Part shown: one piece after another, positions 31,991-40,269 of the stretch | How positions within the stretch are numbered: the stretch's first letter is position 1 | Layout: each line of letters opens with the position of its first letter | Assembly (NCBI GenBank): GCA_040261275.1 | Contig: JBDQOI010000005.1 | Span: 1 to 64,000 of the forward strand | Reading direction: 5' to 3' | From: UBA8752 sp040261275 | Lineage (GTDB): Bacteria; Bacteroidota; Bacteroidia; Flavobacteriales_D; Sanyastnellaceae | DNA length: 64,000 bases | Notes under the pieces: model-generated | Databases searched by the model: none | The model's input: only the letters and a program-made list of their open reading frames with translations | What the model was told of the DNA's origin: nothing | Made by a program: the position numbers and the translations under genes

Positions 31991-33786
31991 ACCGGCAGAT
32001 CCAACTGCAACCGCTGGGCACCGGCTGCATCGCAATTGAGGTTCAAAATCCCGCCCAATCGATCACAGCGCAAGCGGACCAGTGACCAGTGACGCGTCTC
32101 GCCATCTCCGGCGAAGAGGGTCATGGCCTGTCTCCACCAGGCCCGTTCCGTGAAGGAATCAAAGGAAATCTCCAGCCCTGCTGATGTGCTGCGCATGGCC
32201 ATGCGGCATCCGCCCTGTCCCAATCCCGCCAACAGCACCCGCAAAAAGTCCAACAGCTGGTCTGCATCCCCCTGGAAAGGAACCTCTTCGTGCAGGGACC
32301 AATCCAGGGGACCTTCCGCCTTCCTGAATTCAGCCAACTGCAGGCAGAGGGCCTTGAGGTTGATCGGCTCATGCCTGACTTCCTCGGCACAGAGCGCGGC
32401 CAAGCGGCCAAACTCAGCGAGGTCGCGCTTGAGGTTGGCAGGCAAGGTGTGCGCTTGAGCTGCTTCTGCCAAGCGTGTGCCGGACAGGGCCAGTTCGCGC
32501 ACTTGATGTTGTCGACCCGGCAGCCAGTGCTGCTGCAAATGCCGCAACCTCGATTTCAATCTCACCGTCCTGTAGAAGGACCGTACCATTACCGAAAGGG
32601 AAAGCAGCAACAGCACAACGAGGACCGTCGACACCCTCTGCCACCTTTCCATCCGCTCGGTCTCCACCCGGGTCCGGGCGTCTCCAATGGCGGACAACCA
32701 CGGCTCACTTTCAAACAGCCCATCCCGGGCGCGTGCTTCCCTCGTGGCGCTGAGAGACAGACTGTCCGCTTCATACAAGGCGAAATAGGCCGGTCCATGC
32801 GCCCCGGTTCCCGCCAAAATGTCCGCTCGCATGCGCAAGGCATCCGAAAGATGGCCATCCCGCAATTCCCTGTCACGAATGGACCGGGCAGCCAACTCTG
32901 CTTGATGTGAGGCGGCGAGGGCCTGCGCCACATGATGTTGCCGATGCCGCCTGGCGCGCATCATGGCCCAACGGGCCTCCATTGCGGCATCCACATGTCC
33001 AGGGGTGCGTTCCAAAGCGCGGGCCCATGGCCATACGGCCAAGGCATCGAATGCCTCGAGCTCTCCCGCGCCGAGAAGGATTCCCGCCCACCCCAGGCCC
33101 TTTCTGGCACGGACCATCAAGGGCAGTTCGGACCAATTCACATCAGCGCGCAAACGGTCCCACGGTGCGGTCGCCCCAGCCTCCTCCATGGATGAACTGA
33201 CCGCTGACCACCCCAGTGCATCGAGAGACTCCTCGCGTCGTCCCGCATCGGACAGCGCCACTGCCCATGATGCGAAATCCTCGGTTGCCGCCTCGAAGTC
33301 CCCTTCTTCCAATGCCATGTGTGCCAAGCGACCACGGGCCTCCATGCCCAACTGGCGCAAATGCGCATCATCCGTCCAAGCCGCCTCGGTGGCCAGTTCG
33401 CCCAAGATCCAACGCGCTTCCTCTCGGGCGCCCACATCCAATTTGGCCTGGGCCAAAGCGAAACGCCACCCCAAGGACTCCCGGGCCAGCTCCGCGCAAC
33501 TGCGAGCAGCGAGCAAGGCGGCGGCGAGTGCTTCATTGGCGTGTTGGGGATTGCGCCAGTCCAGATGAATTCGCGCTCGGCGCTCGGCAAAGCGCGCCAC
33601 CCAGCAGTCTTCTCCGCCCTTTCGGAATTGCTGCTCGGCCGATTGCAGGTAATCCAGGGCCGCTGCATCCTGCCCGGCGTTGCGCAGGGAATCCGATTGG
33701 TCGAGCCAGGATTGCCCATTCCGTTCCGAAGCGCTTACCTCCGCGAAAAGGAGAAGGACAAAACACAATGCGAGGCCCCTGAACAT
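31978..33786 (-). CDS. TPR protein with a degenerate histidine-kinase-like domain
   Basis: A 602-residue protein: signal peptide 1-20, a periplasmic Ala-rich helical TPR-like region (about 25-345), a transmembrane helix at 385-402, a cytoplasmic helical stretch (405-475), and a C-terminal part resembling a HATPase domain. GDADQLLDFLRVLLAG at 506-521 looks like an N-box without its Asn residues, and WSLVRLRCDRLGGILNL at 567-583 looks like the G2/end region. No phosphoacceptor HELRTP motif and no DxGxG box are visible. The layout matches Bacteroidota TPR sensor kinases, so this looks like a pseudokinase. Its end overlaps the glutaminyl cyclase gene by 13 bases (convergent). It lies 110 bases downstream of pheS. 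Confidence 0.65.
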   Translation of the reverse strand: MFRGLALCFVLLLFAEVSASERNGQSWLDQSDSLRNAGQDAAALDYLQSAEQQFRKGGEDCWVARFAERRARIHLDWRNPQHANEALAAALLAARSCAELARESLGWRFALAQAKLDVGAREEARWILGELATEAAWTDDAHLRQLGMEARGRLAHMALEEGDFEAATEDFASWAVALSDAGRREESLDALGWSAVSSSMEEAGATAPWDRLRADVNWSELPLMVRARKGLGWAGILLGAGELEAFDALAVWPWARALERTPGHVDAAMEARWAMMRARRHRQHHVAQALAASHQAELAARSIRDRELRDGHLSDALRMRADILAGTGAHGPAYFALYEADSLSLSATREARARDGLFESEPWLSAIGDARTRVETERMERWQRVSTVLVVLLLLSLSVMVRSFYRTVRLKSRLRHLQQHWLPGRQHQVRELALSGTRLAEAAQAHTLPANLKRDLAEFGRLAALCAEEVRHEPINLKALCLQLAEFRKAEGPLDWSLHEEVPFQGDADQLLDFLRVLLAGLGQGGCRMAMRSTSAGLEISFDSFTERAWWRQAMTLFAGDGETRHWSLVRLRCDRLGGILNLNCDAAGAQRLQLDLPVYSA

Positions 33787-33896
33787 GAGCGTTCAAGCTA
33801 ATTCCAAGGGAGAAGCGAGATAGGGATCAACGGGGTGGGGATTCCTTTCCCGGACGTTGAAAACCCTGAAGCGCCATGGCGATGCCCCGGCGCCGG

Positions 33897-34931
33897 TCAG
33901 TTTGCGGCAGTGAACTGCTCCAAAAATCGAATGTCGTTTTCGAAAAAAGCGCGGAGGTCACCGATTTGCCATTTCAGCATCGCAATGCGCTCTATGCCCA
34001 TGCCGAAGGCAAATCCGTTGTATTCGTTGGGGTCGATTCCCGATGCTTCCAGCACAGCAGGATCTACCATACCGCAGCCCATAATCTCGAGCCATCCCGT
34101 GCCTTTCGTGATGCGCTTGTCTACTTCCGTCTCGAGGCCCCAATAGACGTCCATCTCAGCAGAGGGCTCGGTGAAGGGGAAATAACTGGGTCGAAGGCGA
34201 ATGCGGGTTCCGCTCCCAAACAACTGCTCGGCGAAAACGAGAAGGGTTTGCTTCAAATCAGCGAAGCTGACATTCTTATCGATGTACAGGCCCTCAATTT
34301 GATGGAATATGCAGTGCGCCCTCGCAGAAATGGCCTCATTGCGGAATACCCTTCCCGGCATCACGATGCGCAGCGGGGGCTTTCGCTTTTCCATTTCACG
34401 AACCTGAACGGAACTCGTGTGCGTGCGCAGGAGCAGGTCTGGATTGCGCTGGATGAAAAAAGTATCCTGCATATCGCGGGCGGGATGTTCTTCCGGAAAA
34501 TTGAGCCCTGAGAAGACGTGCCAGTCGTCCTCGATTTCGGGTCCGTCCGCCACGGTGAAACCCATGCGATCGAATATGGACAGGATTTCCCGACGCACGA
34601 TGCGGATGGGGTGGTGTGACCCCAGGGGGGCTTCCCCGCTGGGCCGGGTGTGGTCCATTCCACTGGCGGTGGCATCCTCTGCTGCCGTCAGGCTGACCTT
34701 GGCTTCATCGAAATGGGCCTGAAGCTCCTGCTTGAAGGCATTCAAGGCTTGACCCATTGTGCGCTTCTCCGGCCCGGGGACCGCTCTGAATCGTTCATTG
34801 AGGTCCTTCAGCAACCCCTGCCGCCCGAAATGGACAATGCGGAAAGACTCCAATGCTTCCGGCGTGGCGACATCGGCCTGCTTCGCCTCTCCGAGAAGTC
34901 GGTCCAACTCGGCCTGATTCAAATCGCTCAT
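33897..34931 (-). CDS. pheS: Phenylalanyl-tRNA synthetase alpha subunit
   Basis: A 344-residue class II synthetase subunit holding the aminoacylation site. It has an N-terminal coiled-coil for tRNA binding (1-90), motif 2 around FRNEAISARAHCIFHQIEG, and motif 3 in GFAFGMGIERIAMLKW. FTEPSAEMDV is intact. The beta subunit gene pheT lies about 2.9 kb away on the other strand, so they are not an operon here. The cyclophilin gene ends 5 bases before pheS in transcription order. Confidence 0.95.
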   Translation of the reverse strand: MSDLNQAELDRLLGEAKQADVATPEALESFRIVHFGRQGLLKDLNERFRAVPGPEKRTMGQALNAFKQELQAHFDEAKVSLTAAEDATASGMDHTRPSGEAPLGSHHPIRIVRREILSIFDRMGFTVADGPEIEDDWHVFSGLNFPEEHPARDMQDTFFIQRNPDLLLRTHTSSVQVREMEKRKPPLRIVMPGRVFRNEAISARAHCIFHQIEGLYIDKNVSFADLKQTLLVFAEQLFGSGTRIRLRPSYFPFTEPSAEMDVYWGLETEVDKRITKGTGWLEIMGCGMVDPAVLEASGIDPNEYNGFAFGMGIERIAMLKWQIGDLRAFFENDIRFLEQFTAAN

Positions 34932-34936
34932 ACAGT

Positions 34937-35629
34937 TCAGTCGATGATTTCCATTCGCACGGAAATGTCCTCCAGCGGGCGGTTGGCTCGGTTGACCTGC
35001 GCAGAGCAGATGGCATCCAAAACCTCAATGCCTTCGATGACCCTGCCAAACACCGTGTACTGCATGTCCAAGTGCGGCGTGCCCCCACGTTCCTCGTATG
35101 CGGCAATTTGTTCGGGCGTGTAGGAAAAGGGCTCTCCGGAACGGCTCTTGCTCTGCACCACGCTCTGGAGGGATTGGGCTGTGACGTCACGGCCCTGAAC
35201 GATGTAGAACTGGCTTCCGCTGCTCCTGCGTTGCGGATTGACCTGGTCTCCTTGCCGCGCTGCTGCCAATGCACCCTTGATGTGGACGAAGGCCGGATCG
35301 ATTTCAGCCTCTATGGTGTAGCCCGGTCCCCCGATTCCCAGTCGCTGCTCCGGCTGTGCCGTTTTGGACTCTGGATCTCCTCCCTGTGCCATGAAGCCTC
35401 CGATCACCCGATGGAACAACGAACCATCATAAAACCCTTCGCCCGCGAGTTTCAAGAAATTGTCCCGGTGCTGGGGCGTTTCATCATAAAGCTCCACTAC
35501 GATGGTCCCCTTGGACGTTTCAATGCGCACCTTTTTTCGGTCTCCGTCCTCCGTCGCCCAGAGGGCATTACCGGTGATGAGCGTGAAGGCGAAAAGAAGG
35601 GTGAGTCGGAAAGCAGGAGAGACAACCAT
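34937..35629 (-). CDS. Periplasmic cyclophilin-type peptidyl-prolyl isomerase
   Basis: A 230-residue protein with a signal peptide (1-25) and a cyclophilin domain: FHRVIGGFMAQGGDP with the catalytic Arg, GALAAARQGD in place of the usual LSMA, and SQFYIVQG. An insertion rich in charged residues near 155-190 (QIAAYEERGG) is typical of Bacteroidota homologues. It would speed proline isomerisation in the periplasm. pheS follows it closely on the same strand. Confidence 0.88.
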   Translation of the reverse strand: MVVSPAFRLTLLFAFTLITGNALWATEDGDRKKVRIETSKGTIVVELYDETPQHRDNFLKLAGEGFYDGSLFHRVIGGFMAQGGDPESKTAQPEQRLGIGGPGYTIEAEIDPAFVHIKGALAAARQGDQVNPQRRSSGSQFYIVQGRDVTAQSLQSVVQSKSRSGEPFSYTPEQIAAYEERGGTPHLDMQYTVFGRVIEGIEVLDAICSAQVNRANRPLEDISVRMEIID

Positions 35630-35693
35630 CGGATGGAATTTGCGTTATTTGTACGTTCCGGGAAATGGCTCCTCGGGAATCGACCTCGAAAAT

Positions 35694-36083
35694 ATGAAAT
35701 CGAACACCCCCCTCCATGCAGTCGGCGCCCTTGCGTTGTTGCTTTTCACAGCATTTGGATTCAACGGATGCAACGAAATCGAGGATACGGTCGCTGTGGT
35801 CTACGTCCAGAATAGCCTGGGCGCACCCGTGCAAGGTGCGGAGGTTCGGCTTTTTGCCGTGGGCTCATCGAACCAGACGGTCATCGGTGAGCTCCGATTC
35901 GACACCACACAAGTCACCAATGCCGCGGGCAGTGTGAGCTTCAATTTCTCCGAATACTACAAGCAGGGGCAAGCTGGCTTTGCCGTCCTCGACATCGAAG
36001 CGACCAAAGGCTCCCTCGAAGGAATCGGCATTATCAAAATCGAGGAAGAGATGACGAACGAGCAGACCGTCATCATGGAGTGA
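35694..36083 (+). CDS. Small lipoprotein with a carboxypeptidase-regulatory-like fold
   Basis: A 129-residue protein with a lipoprotein signal ending GFNGC (about Cys26). The mature part reads VYVQNSLGAPVQGAEVRLF, the start of an Ig-like carboxypeptidase regulatory domain, and ends with acidic residues. It may be a surface or periplasmic lipoprotein of unknown role. The ATG at 35694 is chosen because it directly precedes the signal peptide; the frame upstream overlaps the divergent cyclophilin gene. Confidence 0.75.
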   Translation: MKSNTPLHAVGALALLLFTAFGFNGCNEIEDTVAVVYVQNSLGAPVQGAEVRLFAVGSSNQTVIGELRFDTTQVTNAAGSVSFNFSEYYKQGQAGFAVLDIEATKGSLEGIGIIKIEEEMTNEQTVIME

Positions 36084-36114
36084 ACATTCTTCCCTCATGA
36101 CGGGTGGAATTGCC

Positions 36115-36122
36115 TATTTTCG
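36115..36122 (+). promoter_or_regulatory. Putative -7 element (TATTTTCG) for tRNA-Pro
   Basis: TATTTTCG lies 20 bases before the tRNA-Pro gene and fits TAnnTT(T/C)G. Confidence 0.5.
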
Positions 36123-36142
36123 CGCTCCGCTTCGGCGAAATC

Positions 36143-36215
36143 CGGGATGTAGCTCAGTTGGTAGAGTACGCGTCTGGGGGACGTGTGGTCGCTGGTTCGA
36201 GTCCAGTCATCCCGA
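36143..36215 (+). tRNA. tRNA-Pro (anticodon GGG)
   Basis: A 73-base tRNA. The acceptor stem CGGGATG pairs with CATCCCG. The anticodon stem CGCGT/ACGTG flanks the loop CTGGGGG with anticodon GGG. The D-arm AGCTCAGTTGGTAGAGT and T-arm GCTGGTTCGAGTCCAGT are normal. Discriminator A; CCA is not encoded. A strong terminator follows 5 bases later. Confidence 0.95.
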
Positions 36216-36219
36216 CTTT

Positions 36220-36254
36220 GAAAGGGGAGCCTTGAGGCTCTCCTTTCTCTTTTG
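36220..36254 (+). terminator. Rho-independent terminator after tRNA-Pro
   Basis: A 12-base stem, GAAAGGGGAGCC at 36220-36231 and GGCTCTCCTTTC at 36236-36247 (one G-T pair), loop TTGA, followed by TCTTTT. It ends the tRNA transcript just before the next gene. Confidence 0.85.
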
Positions 36255-36267
36255 ACCCCCCCGAGAA

Positions 36268-36630
36268 ATGGACTTTGAATTCGAGACACGCTGGCGCCAA
36301 CTGATGGGGACGATCGAATCCCGTTTTGGAGGTGGCATGGACCTGCAGGACGTCCTGTACTTGATCGGGGTTCAGGAGCTGGGTCAAGGATTCCGGAAAT
36401 TCAGGAAGGACGAGAAAATGGACTTGATGCATGTGGCCGTGTGCACAGTGCTCGTTCCCCAGGGATTCTATGCATTCCTTGGACGCGATGAGGAAGGTTG
36501 GCCCCATTTCGAGGAAAAGGTTCCCTTGCCCCAACTGGAGCCGGGCGAACAAGACGTACTCATCCGGAGGGGAATCCTTGAATATTTCGGGGAAGACGCC
36601 GAAAAGGTTATCGGCCCGCGAAACGCTTGA
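36268..36630 (+). CDS. Conserved hypothetical protein, 120 residues
   Basis: A soluble, acidic 120-residue protein with DLQDVLYLIGVQELGQG and KFRKDEKMDLMHVAVC. There is no signal peptide, membrane helix or known catalytic motif. Proteins of this kind are conserved in Bacteroidota without known function. It starts 14 bases after the terminator, and its last 23 bases overlap the convergent regulator gene. Confidence 0.75.
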   Translation: MDFEFETRWRQLMGTIESRFGGGMDLQDVLYLIGVQELGQGFRKFRKDEKMDLMHVAVCTVLVPQGFYAFLGRDEEGWPHFEEKVPLPQLEPGEQDVLIRRGILEYFGEDAEKVIGPRNA

Positions 36631-37660
36631 GCGCCGCTTCGTCCTCGATTTGGACGTTCTTTCCTTGAAGGCTCACCCAACCATCCGATTTGAAATCGCT
36701 CAATGCGCGGATCAGGCTCTCCTTTGCAGTACCCACCATTCCAGCCAGGTCTTCCCGGCTGAGTTGCGGCCTGCTGTTCGACTCCTTGAATCGGTCGTTC
36801 AAGTCGAGAAGGGCTTGTGCCGTTCTTTCCCGAACTGACGCATAAGCCAAGGCCAACAAACGCTGTTGGTTCTGCGTGACCTCACCAGCCAGCAGTCGAA
36901 TGAAACGCATCGCCACATCCCGATTGCGGTGCATCAGATCCAGGAACACCTTCCTCGGCACCAGGTGAACTTCCGCATCCTCCAGGATTTCAGCAGCGCT
37001 TGTGTATTCAAGGCCCTTCAGGACATCCATATGACCAAAGAAATCTCCGGGCTTGCAGAGCTCGATGATCAACTCCTTGCCATAGTTGTCGGTGCGGAAA
37101 ACCTTGACCACTCCCGATGCCACGTAGTACACGTGATTCGTTGCATCTCCTTCGGAAAACAACACTTGACCTGCCCCGTAACGCCGGGGACGGTCCCCCA
37201 CATTGATCCCGGGAATGCCCCCTTGCTCGTTGGCATCGGCGATGAATTCGTTCAACCGCTGGGGGGGGCGACCATACTCGCGTTGTAGGATGGCACTCTT
37301 CTTCAACCTCACTTCAATCGTCGCCAACAAGTCCGCCTCGCTGAAGGGCTTGACGAGGTAATCGTCTGCACCGCTCGACATTCCCCTCCGCATTTCCTCG
37401 GCACCGTCCCGCGATGTCAGGAAGATGAAAGGAATCATGGCCGTCTTTGGATCGTTCGAGAGGTAGTGCAGAACACCGTAGCCGTCCAGCTCGGGCATCT
37501 CGACGTCACAGACTATCATGTCCGGGCGATCGAGCTGGGCACGTTCCACTCCTTCCTTGCCGTTCTCGGCCTGTATCACCTCGTACCCCGCCAATTGCAG
37601 GATGTCCGCCGTTGTGGTTCGGAGGAATTGGTTGTCCTCCACTATGAGAATCTTCTTCAA
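36608..37660 (-). CDS. Receiver-CRP/FNR family transcription regulator
   Basis: About 350 residues from a TTG start that gives MKKILIVEDN; an ATG at 37741 would add 27 residues but would place a palindrome inside the gene. A receiver domain with Asp52 and Lys102 (LVKPF) fills 1-120. A cyclic-nucleotide-binding fold lies at about 145-255 (GDFFGHMDVL) and a CRP-type helix-turn-helix at about 290-345 (LSREDLAGMVGTAKESLIRAL). So phosphorylation and possibly a small ligand are read by one DNA-binding protein. No kinase is adjacent. The regulated genes are unknown. Confidence 0.85.
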   Translation of the reverse strand: MKKILIVEDNQFLRTTTADILQLAGYEVIQAENGKEGVERAQLDRPDMIVCDVEMPELDGYGVLHYLSNDPKTAMIPFIFLTSRDGAEEMRRGMSSGADDYLVKPFSEADLLATIEVRLKKSAILQREYGRPPQRLNEFIADANEQGGIPGINVGDRPRRYGAGQVLFSEGDATNHVYYVASGVVKVFRTDNYGKELIIELCKPGDFFGHMDVLKGLEYTSAAEILEDAEVHLVPRKVFLDLMHRNRDVAMRFIRLLAGEVTQNQQRLLALAYASVRERTAQALLDLNDRFKESNSRPQLSREDLAGMVGTAKESLIRALSDFKSDGWVSLQGKNVQIEDEAALKRFAGR

Positions 37661-37679
37661 AGCAATCGCGTCTTGGTTG

Positions 37680-37696
37680 ACCTGTTCCAAACAGGT
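37680..37696. promoter_or_regulatory. Perfect palindrome in the leader of the receiver-CRP gene
   Basis: ACCTGTT-CCA-AACAGGT, 7-base arms with a 3-base centre, lies 20 bases upstream of the proposed TTG start. On the minus strand a TAACTTGA element sits just upstream of it. The shape would suit a dimeric CRP-family operator, so autoregulation is possible; a leader hairpin is the alternative. Confidence 0.45.
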
Positions 37697-37776
37697 TGGC
37701 TCGCGCCTCAAGTTATTAAAGCCTGAGCCGCTGAGCCCCATGTTATGCTCGAAATGATGCTGAGGCAGTACTGCTG

Positions 37777-37784
37777 TAAATTCG
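37777..37784 (+). promoter_or_regulatory. Putative -7 element (TAAATTCG) for pheT
   Basis: TAAATTCG lies 32 bases before the pheT ATG and fits TAnnTT(T/C)G. Confidence 0.4.
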
Positions 37785-37815
37785 CGGGCGCAATGCGATA
37801 CCCAACCGCCAACCC

Positions 37816-40269
37816 ATGAACGTCTCTTTCGACTGGATCAAATCGTGGCTCAGCCTCGACGAGGGAATCGCCTCGGATCCAACCCACATTGCCGACCTGC
37901 TCACGGCCACGGGACTTGAGGTGGAGGGATTGGAGGAAATCCCTGCGGTTCCGGGCGGATTGAAAGGTATGGTGGTGGGTGAGGTTCTCACCTGTACCGC
38001 CCACCCGAATGCCGATCGACTGCGCGTCACTACGGTGGATGTGGGTGCCGAGGCCCCATTGAACATTGTATGCGGCGCTCCGAATGTTGCGGCAGGACAA
38101 AAGGTGGTTGTCGCGACCGTGGGCGCGACCTGTCACCCCTCATCAGGCGAGCCGTTCAAAATCAAGAAGGGCAAGATTCGGGGAGAGGTGTCCGAAGGCA
38201 TGATTTGTGCTGAGGACGAATTGGGAATCGGGAATGACCACGATGGAATTCTCGTCCTTCCCGCCGAATCAGAGGTGGGTTCGGCGGCTGCGAAATCACT
38301 TGGTGTCGAAAGTGACCACCGCATTGAAATCGGTCTGACCCCCAACCGAACGGATGCCATGGGCCATCTGGGGGTGGCCCGCGACCTCAGGGCTGCCCTG
38401 TTGTGGAACGGCGCCTCGGGTACCGGAACAGGAGTGTCAAGCCTTCCAAAACCTCCTGCCCTCACGTATTCCGAAGGGCCCGGCCCCATTGGCCTGGAAG
38501 TCCATGATGAGCAGGGTGCCCCGCATTATTTGGGCCTCACCCTCCGCGACGTGCAAGTGGTGGCTTCTCCAGATTGGATGCAGCAGCGGCTTCGCGCCAT
38601 CGGATTGGAACCGAAAAATATCGTGGTGGATGTGACCAACTATGTTCTTCACGACTTGGGTCAGCCCTTGCACGCCTTCGACGCCGACCGAATAAAGGGC
38701 GGTGTGGTCCAAGTGCGTAAAGCACGGGCCGGGGAGGCCTTTACGGCTTTGGATGGAATGGAATTCAAGCTCGACGTGGCCGATCTCGTCATCGCCGATG
38801 CGTCCCGCCCCATGTGCCTTGCCGGAGTTTACGGAGGGGCTGAAAGTGGCGTCACCGAAGAGACCCATTCCGTATTCCTCGAAAGTGCTTGGTTTGACCC
38901 GGTTACCGTCCGGAAAAGCGCCAAGAGACATACCCTCTCCACCGATGCATCCTTCCGGTTTGAAAGAGGCGTGGACCCCGAAATGGCGCGTTTCGGCATG
39001 GCCAAAGCCGTTGCCCTTTTAACGGAATACGCCGGTGCCAGGGTCGATGGAGGGTTGCAGGCATTTCAAGGGGCGTTGCCCAAACCCGCCGGCATCCGGC
39101 TCGATGGGGAGCAGCTCGACCGCATGATTGGCGTCGCCTTGGACCGGGACCGGGTGAAGGGAATCCTGGAGGCCTTGGACATCATCATATCGGCCGAGGA
39201 TGAAAAGGGCATGACGTTGAGTGTGCCCCCTTACCGACGAGATGTCACCCGCCCCGCGGACGTGGTCGAGGAAATTCTCCGAATCCACGGTTACGATCAC
39301 ATCCCCTTGCCCGGCAGCATGACGGTTTCGCTTTCCTCGAAGCCGGATCCTGACGCCGAACAACTGCGCAATGCAATCGCGGACACTTTGGTCGGTCGGG
39401 GGTTCCACGAGGTCATGCACAACTCGTTGGTTCCCGCTGCACACCTGAGCCTGGCGAAGGATGCCATGCTCGTTCCGGATCGCGCGGTCACCTTGCTCAA
39501 CCCCCTCAGTTCGGAGTTGGATACGATGCGGCAATTGTTGCTCTTCCAGCACCTGGAAACCGTGGGAAGGAACCGAAACCACCAGCGTCCCGACTTGATG
39601 CTTTTCGAATTCGGGAAGGTCTATGCTCAGGACGGAGAAGGGGGACATCGCGAATCCGAGCGATTGGCCATGACGGTCACCGGAAGGACCTTGCCGGAGA
39701 GTTGGCGAAATTCCGAGCAAGATGGAATGTCCGCGTTGAAGGGTGCCGTGGAGGCATTGCTCGTCCAATGTGGTGTCCGCGGGATCGATCGTCAGGCTTT
39801 GCCCGCAGGCGATCTCTTCAAGGAGGGCTTGGAATGGACCGGCGCCAAAGGGTTCTCGGTGAGGGTCGGTAAAGTGCACCCCTCACTGTGCCGGAGAGTC
39901 GGGGTCGATGCAGACGTCTACCACGCGGACTTCTCATTCGACGCCCTGGTCAAGCAGTGGGGTCGGATGAAAGTGAAGGCTTCCGACCTTCCCCGCTTTC
40001 CCGGGGTTCGTCGCGACTTGAGCCTTCAGGTGCCACCCGGTGTCACCTACGCCGAGATCGAAAAAGTCGTTTCCCAGACGGGAGGAAAATGGCTTCGCGA
40101 AGTCAACCTTTTTGACGTCTACCACGACGAAGTGGCCCATGTCTTGTCCTACGCCATTTCCATGCGCCTTCAGGACGAGGACAAGACCATGAGCGAAAAG
40201 GCCATTGAAAAAACCGTCCACCGCGTTTGTGAGCAGTTGTCTCAAAGGCTCGGTGTCACCCTTCGATGA
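37816..40269 (+). CDS. pheT: Phenylalanyl-tRNA synthetase beta subunit
   Basis: An 817-residue subunit. The tRNA-binding (EMAP/OB) domain is at about 42-155 (TCTAHPNADRLRV), followed by the B3/B4 editing region with LHAFDADRI and TLSTDASFRFERGVD, the B5 domain near 420-500, a catalytic-like core, and the C-terminal ferredoxin-fold anticodon-binding domain (RRDLSLQVP). The partner pheS is on the opposite strand about 2.9 kb away. The next gene starts immediately after the stop. Confidence 0.95.
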   Translation: MNVSFDWIKSWLSLDEGIASDPTHIADLLTATGLEVEGLEEIPAVPGGLKGMVVGEVLTCTAHPNADRLRVTTVDVGAEAPLNIVCGAPNVAAGQKVVVATVGATCHPSSGEPFKIKKGKIRGEVSEGMICAEDELGIGNDHDGILVLPAESEVGSAAAKSLGVESDHRIEIGLTPNRTDAMGHLGVARDLRAALLWNGASGTGTGVSSLPKPPALTYSEGPGPIGLEVHDEQGAPHYLGLTLRDVQVVASPDWMQQRLRAIGLEPKNIVVDVTNYVLHDLGQPLHAFDADRIKGGVVQVRKARAGEAFTALDGMEFKLDVADLVIADASRPMCLAGVYGGAESGVTEETHSVFLESAWFDPVTVRKSAKRHTLSTDASFRFERGVDPEMARFGMAKAVALLTEYAGARVDGGLQAFQGALPKPAGIRLDGEQLDRMIGVALDRDRVKGILEALDIIISAEDEKGMTLSVPPYRRDVTRPADVVEEILRIHGYDHIPLPGSMTVSLSSKPDPDAEQLRNAIADTLVGRGFHEVMHNSLVPAAHLSLAKDAMLVPDRAVTLLNPLSSELDTMRQLLLFQHLETVGRNRNHQRPDLMLFEFGKVYAQDGEGGHRESERLAMTVTGRTLPESWRNSEQDGMSALKGAVEALLVQCGVRGIDRQALPAGDLFKEGLEWTGAKGFSVRVGKVHPSLCRRVGVDADVYHADFSFDALVKQWGRMKVKASDLPRFPGVRRDLSLQVPPGVTYAEIEKVVSQTGGKWLREVNLFDVYHDEVAHVLSYAISMRLQDEDKTMSEKAIEKTVHRVCEQLSQRLGVTLR

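Noticed and set aside
36143..36260. tRNA-Pro as a possible integration site
   Set aside because: No integrase, no repeated tRNA end and no foreign-looking DNA nearby; neighbours are core genes.
33897..40269. Separated pheS and pheT as a sign of rearrangement
   Set aside because: pheS and pheT are often unlinked in Bacteroidota, so this is probably ancestral in the group.
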